Origin: Euborellia annulipes
Lineage: Eukaryota; Arthropoda; Insecta; Dermaptera; Anisolabididae
Direction: 5' to 3'
Assembly (NCBI GenBank): GCA_023213315.1
Contig: JAKCPI010015353.1
Coordinates: 1-64,000 of the forward strand
Length of the DNA stretch: 64,000 nt
The notes beneath the pieces were generated by a model that did no database searches, was not told where the DNA came from, and worked only from the letters and a program-made list of their open reading frames with translations. Both the position numbers and the translations under genes were made by a program. Below are positions 60,099 to 64,000 of this stretch, one piece after another. Every line of letters begins with the position of its first letter. Positions within the stretch are counted from its first letter, which is position 1.

Positions 60099-60839
60099 GT
60101 GAGTAAAATCGACTGGCTCTAGCTTATTAATTAATAACAACCTAATGTATATATTCATTAACCTCTCGATCAGGACTTCAGGGCTTTTTAAAAAAAAAAA
60201 TTGAATTTGAAAATTATGTGGTGAAAGTCTTTTGATTCAAAAAGGCAAAATTTGCATTAGATTAAGAGAAATCATCTTTCCTTTGTTAATTTAAAAATTA
60301 TAAAATTAACAATTAAGCATTGCTCTTTATAAAATAGGATATTCCTTGTTGATTCAACGATTACTTTTATCTTATTTATTATATTTAATGATTTATAATC
60401 TTATTTTTCTTTATTTGTTAATATATTTATTAATGATATCAGAAAAATTTTTTCTCAAAAATATTTTTTTCATTTTAAGTAGGAAAAAATGTATCTCATG
60501 CCTATTGTCATTATAAACCTAAATTTTATTCAAATTCTTCGGGTAGAATGCCAAGGAGGTACCAAATTGTAATATCAAATTTTGATTTGAACGATTTTTC
60601 GTTATTGAGATATTTTGTACAGTAATAGTCAATATTAAGTCATTCTCATGTGACAATTTCATTGTTTTTATAAAAGGAGATGAAAAAAAAATTTTAATGA
60701 AATTGTCATCTACATTTGAACCAGAAAAAGTATTTTGATTTCATATTTTAACTTTAAATCAATGAAATAATCACATAAGAAAAGGCCATGGTGGTGTGCT
60801 TTAGTACTGATACACTGTACTATTTTATGGGACCTACTT
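60099..60839 (+). other. Intron, no feature recognised
   Basis: AT-rich start of the large intron after coding exon 3. No exon, repeat family or regulatory motif could be supported. Confidence 0.4.
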
Positions 60840-60960
60840 TTTTTTTTTTAACTAGGAGGGCCTCAAAACGTGTACTTCTCTTTAAATGTTGACATCGAAT
60901 TTTTGAAGCGATCTCAATACTTTTTCTCTATATATTACATGTATAGGTGTAAGAGAGCCT
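60840..60960 (+). mobile_element. HP-family fragment
   Basis: GAGGGCCTCAAAACGTGTAC, GACATCGAATTTTTGA and the AT end hairpin TACTTTTTCTCTATATATTA with GGTGTAAGAGAG match the family's microsatellite-distal end. Confidence 0.5.
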
Positions 60961-61084
60961 CTCTCTTCGTTAGTGTCAGACATGACACGTTGTGGTTACT
61001 CTGATAAGAAACTTTCATCGAAATAATAGTGAGGTGGATTCCCGTTTCCTTCCTCAGGAGGAGACATCTCAAGTAGTTTGATAA

Positions 61085-61155
61085 TTTATTGTCATGAGGT
61101 GGATTTGAACTCGAGTTGTCTTCAACTAAGCTTTATCCCCTCGGCTAATCGCCTA
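61085..61155 (-). repeat. tRNA-like sequence, not a functional tRNA
   Basis: On the minus strand: GCGATTAGCCGAGGGGATAA (A-box-like) and CGAGTTCAAATCCACC (B-box-like), 20-30 bp apart. The spacing and the poor acceptor stem argue for a SINE head or pseudo-tRNA. Confidence 0.45.
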
Positions 61156-61195
61156 AAAAAAGTAAATTTAGATTAAAGAAATAAAGTGGCTGTTG

Positions 61196-61712
61196 TATTA
61201 TTAAACAATAAGAGGCTAAAGGAACGGGGAGCCAGGTAGTTGGTTTCCACAAAATGAAACTTTCTGTTGAGGAAACAGTTTGGGTTTTAATAAAATCATC
61301 AGGCCCTCGGGCTTGGCGTAGTTGGTAGCACGCCTGCTTTGTATGCCAAGGGTCGAGGGTTCGGATCCCTGGCATTCCGATGACTTTATTTAAGCCATTT
61401 GGATACTAAATGACTTAAATAAGAATGCCTGGATTCCCGATAGATATATTTACATAAAAGTTTAAACATTTAAATAAAAGTTATCGTATTTATCTTATAT
61501 GGCCTAAGATGCCGAAAAGGCTGCGTGAATGTGAGTGTTAAAAAAAATAAATAAATAAACATCATCAGTCCATTTATTGAGAGTGTGAGCTCATTTGAGC
61601 TAATGGTGGACTGATGATTGTTATATTTCATTAAAACCGAAATTGTTTCCTCAACAGACAGTTTCATTTCGTGTGGCTGCCCGCTCCATTAGCCTCTTGA
61701 ATTGTTTAAAAG
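61196..61712. mobile_element. Palindromic element with CTGATGA...GAAA, SINE inserted
   Basis: The arms AAGAGGCTAAAGGAACGGG / CCGCTCCATTAGCCTCTTG and TTCTGTTGAGGAAACAG / CTGTTTCC-type complement enclose a SINE. The right arm reads CTGATGA (61611-61617), a 21-nt stretch, GAAA (61639-61642). The stem II pairing is poor in this copy. Confidence 0.65.
61302..61559 (+). mobile_element. S1 SINE, complete head
   Basis: CCCTCGGGCTTGGCGTAGTT is the A-box side, GAGGGTTCGGATCCC the B box; the anticodon-loop region reads CTGCTTTGTATGCC. The body TATTTAAGCCATTTGGATAC, GCCTGGATTCCC and GCCGAAAAGGCTGCGTG follow, then an A/T-rich tail. ATCATCAG on the left and ACATCATCAG on the right suggest the target site. 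Confidence 0.8.
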
Positions 61713-62078
61713 TAAATTTATTTAATTTTACAAATTCACCTGTTTATTTAGAATTAATTAATTGTAGTTATGTCATTAATTTAAAAGCTATTTTTAAAAT
61801 TATCTTATTGTTTTCATAATATAATTAAATCATTGATTAATTAAATTTTATCAATGAATTGTTTATCAAGCTATTTTTATAAATAGTAACCTATATTAAA
61901 ATATAATTTAGGTCAAAGTATAATGGTTATTATTATCTATTAGTTTTGTTCAGGTGAATACAATCGTTCATTCATCTTCCAAATAACTGTAAAACTTTTA
62001 CTCAATGCTCTTCTCAAGTCCAAAGGAACCCATCTATCTCTCTTCAGTCATTCAACCTTGGCTTCTTGGGCTATTATT

Positions 62079-62141
<63 letters not shown>
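62079..62141 (+). repeat. (TC)n microsatellite
   Basis: About 30 TC units in the intron of the RRBP1-like gene; the ORF of repeated Leu/Ser is an artefact. A TTTC/CTCT tract follows at 62252-62296. Confidence 0.9.
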
Positions 62142-62144
<3 letters not shown>

Positions 62145-62587
62145 GGGAGGATTGCGTTGGTAGTGAGAAGAGAAGCACTACAAATTTTATATTTAAAATT
62201 GTAATTTTTATCGTGCTCCAGGAGACAAAATGTCTCAGAGCATTTTAATAAATTTCTTTCTTTCTTTCTTTCTTTCTCTCTCTCTTCCTTCCTTCATTTA
62301 GTTTCCTTTCTCAATACTTGTTAAAATTTTATTAAAAACATCGCATGGAAAACATTCATTCATATTTTTCTTATTAATCATCTCTAAGAGCAATTGTAAT
62401 TATATTATCTTTTTCGGTATTTTATTAAACTTTCTCAATTATTGAAGTCTTATCATCACGGCGAAAGAAAAGGCTGATTCAAGTCCCACTTCCGTTTTTT
62501 TTTTTTTTTCACTTTCTCTTACCTATATATGTAATATATATATAAAGAGAAGATAAAATTTCTTGAGTTGAATGGCTGTAGATATTC

Positions 62588-63012
62588 AAATTAGAAACAG
62601 GAACGGGAGCCTTCTCAGGAACAGCAGCCAGGATAAATAATAAAAATCTATATTTCGTTGCCGACGTTTCGGGTGCAAGTCGCACCCATCCTCAGGGCAA
62701 GCAAAATTGTCAAAATTTCGTACAAGTTGATCGGTACTTAAGAATAAATTCCATGTTTATACATGTATTCGTTAGTATGTACAGCAAAGAAAAAGCTATT
62801 GCAAAGCGTTTTTCTTTGCTGTACATACTAACGAATACATGTATAAACATGGAATTTATTCTTAAGTACCGATCAACTTGTACGAAATTTTGACAATTTT
62901 GCTTGCCCTGAGGATGGGTGCGACTTGCACCCGAAACGTCGGCAACGAAATATAGATTTTTATTATTTATCCTGGCTGCTGTTCTTGAGAAGGCTCCCGT
63001 TCCTGTTTATAA
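62588..63012. mobile_element. Near-perfect 425-bp palindrome with strongest hammerhead-like core
   Basis: Arms of about 195 bp are nearly identical complements around a centre near 62803 (AGAAAAAGCTATTGCAAAGC). The right arm reads CTGAGGA (62908-62914), T, GGGTGC, GACTT loop, GCACCC, GAAA (62933-62936), CGTCGGCAACG. The left arm has the complement, including GCCGACGTTTCGG, which would provide the opposing strand with a GTT cleavage-type triplet. HP-family text lies on both sides (62505-62575 and 63005-63610), so it inserted into such an element. Confidence 0.8.
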
Positions 63013-63610
63013 AGAGAAGTATTAGATTTATTTCAAAAATTCAATGTCAAGATTTTGATGGATATACACGTTTTGAGGTCTCCCGAATCCAATAAAGTGG
63101 TTTTCGAAACATGGCTTGTTTGTGAACAAAATATCTAAGAGTTACGAGGTTGAAATTTTATATTTAACTGAGGTACCCCCCTGAGACGTAACACGAAGCT
63201 TTTGAACAAAATCGGCCAAAAGGTACTAGCACTTTAGTGAAGTACTTTTTCACTTTTTTTCTATTTTCTCAAAATTTCTCCAACGATTTTGATTAAAATT
63301 CAAAAATCAATTATTTTTTAGATGTTCTTTAAAATGTATAGGGCCTATTCACATGCCCTTGTAAACTTTGAAGCACACTTTACTCATGAACTTCATAGGA
63401 AAGATAGGAAAAATGGTGCCATGCTAACAAAATATAAATATTTTTTTCCCTACTTATAAATTTTACATCTTGAAATTCGAATGTACCGCACTGTTGGAAA
63501 CTAAATACATGTCGACACAAACAATCTGGTGTGACAGGCACAGAACACAACTTTCTCTTGCCAAAGGGTAAGAGAAAGCTGCGTTCTGGGCCGGTCACAC
63601 CAGATTTTTA
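63005..63610 (-). mobile_element. HP-family element, inverted, complete hairpin
   Basis: Runs from AGAGAAGTATTAGATTTATT through GATTTTGATGGATATACACG, CAAAATCGGCCAAAAGGTAC, CTTCATAGGAAAGATAGG and GACACAAACAATCTGGTGTG to the hairpin (63523-63605). Confidence 0.75.
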
Positions 63611-63618
63611 TTCCTCAG

Positions 63619-63669
63619 GTCAATGATTGGCAAGCACGATTAAGAAGAGCTCTTAGAAAATATTTGTAA
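63619..63669 (+). other. Possible short alternative last exon
   Basis: After TTTTTATTCCTCAG one frame reads VNDWQARLRRALRKYL and stops. It would need a phase-0 exon upstream such as 59563-59706; exon 59783-60098 ends in phase 1 and would give an early stop. Only the splice signal and helical composition support it. Confidence 0.2.
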
Positions 63670-63983
63670 ATCAATTTAAGTTAAAAATATTAAAATATTC
63701 AACATTTAAAATTTAGATTTCTAACGAAGCCATGAATTGAATAATAGGCACACAAAAATATAACAAGTTTCTCTTCTATAGGACTTATTTAATAATTGTC
63801 ATAGATACATAAATGCTGCAATGTTTAAAAAATGAGTCGAGTCATGTTATTTAGGATAAAAAAAAGCTGACAAAATTAAAAGGAAAAAAAAAATGTTGAA
63901 TCTATCTAATGAAAATATTACGTCAGATTTTTTTTTAAATCTCTAATATAAACTTTTTTGTAATTTATTTTATTAATTAATAG

Positions 63984-64000
63984 AAAATGATTTCGGCACT
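63984..64000 (+). CDS. Probable start of RRBP1-like exon 4
   Basis: TTATTAATTAATAG followed by AAAATGATTTCGGCACT gives KNDFGT in the phase 1 left by 60098, continuing the LDKLQQM coiled-coil start. The exon is cut by the window end. Confidence 0.4.

Noticed and set aside
62066..62248. ORF rich in alternating Leu and Ser
   Set aside because: It is a translation of the (TC)n microsatellite.
26954..63012. Autonomous Penelope-like element
   Set aside because: No reverse transcriptase or GIY-YIG endonuclease sequence could be found near any hammerhead-like palindrome; only non-autonomous parts are present.

Overview
The window is animal nuclear DNA. It is AT-rich (roughly two thirds A+T or more) and intron-rich, with GT-AG introns and very many transposable-element remnants. 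Two genes have recognisable animal relatives: a testis-specific (TSSK-type) protein kinase on the minus strand at about 54.5-55.5 kb, and the 5' part of a ribosome-binding protein 1/kinectin-like ER membrane gene on the plus strand from 58.1 kb past the right edge. The A+T content, the mariner, hAT and Tc1-like relics and the short-exon genes would fit an arthropod such as a crustacean, but the species cannot be fixed from the sequence.

The largest object is a gene, or tight gene cluster, on the plus strand from 15.2 to 49.5 kb built from many very short exons. I can read 22 successive exons (15236-39819), nearly all 15-141 nt (one of 399 nt). Every one is a whole number of codons in phase 0, so each internal exon could be skipped without a frameshift. 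Downstream exons (41938-42123, 42941-43715, 45033-45325, 47488-47598, 49332-49483) continue in compatible phase and imply three alternative 3' ends. The protein is low-complexity, has scattered short Cys motifs, and has basic, His/Arg-rich and Ser/Pro-rich exons. I recognise no family. No start exon was found, so the 5' end may lie left of 15.2 kb or outside the window.

The rest (1-15 kb, the introns, and 50-54 kb) is mostly mobile DNA. Five groups stand out: (1) a tRNA-derived, poly(A)-tailed SINE family with about 11 copies; (2) a ~0.7 kb family with a hairpin at each end and a central CA microsatellite; (3) hAT-type MITEs, five with 8-bp target duplications, one hosting a nested mariner relic; (4) large foldback palindromes of several unrelated families; (5) a set of palindromic elements whose arms carry a hammerhead-ribozyme-like core (CTGANGA, hairpin, GAAA) with stem II base pairs that covary between loci, resembling the hammerheads described in Penelope-like retroelements. 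No reverse transcriptase or other intact transposon protein is present, so all of these are non-autonomous or dead here.

Nests of insertions (SINE in palindrome, two SINEs at one site, hAT in hammerhead element, mariner in hAT) give a relative order of activity. The most unusual points are the all-phase-0 micro-exon gene with alternative ends and the hammerhead-like palindromes.
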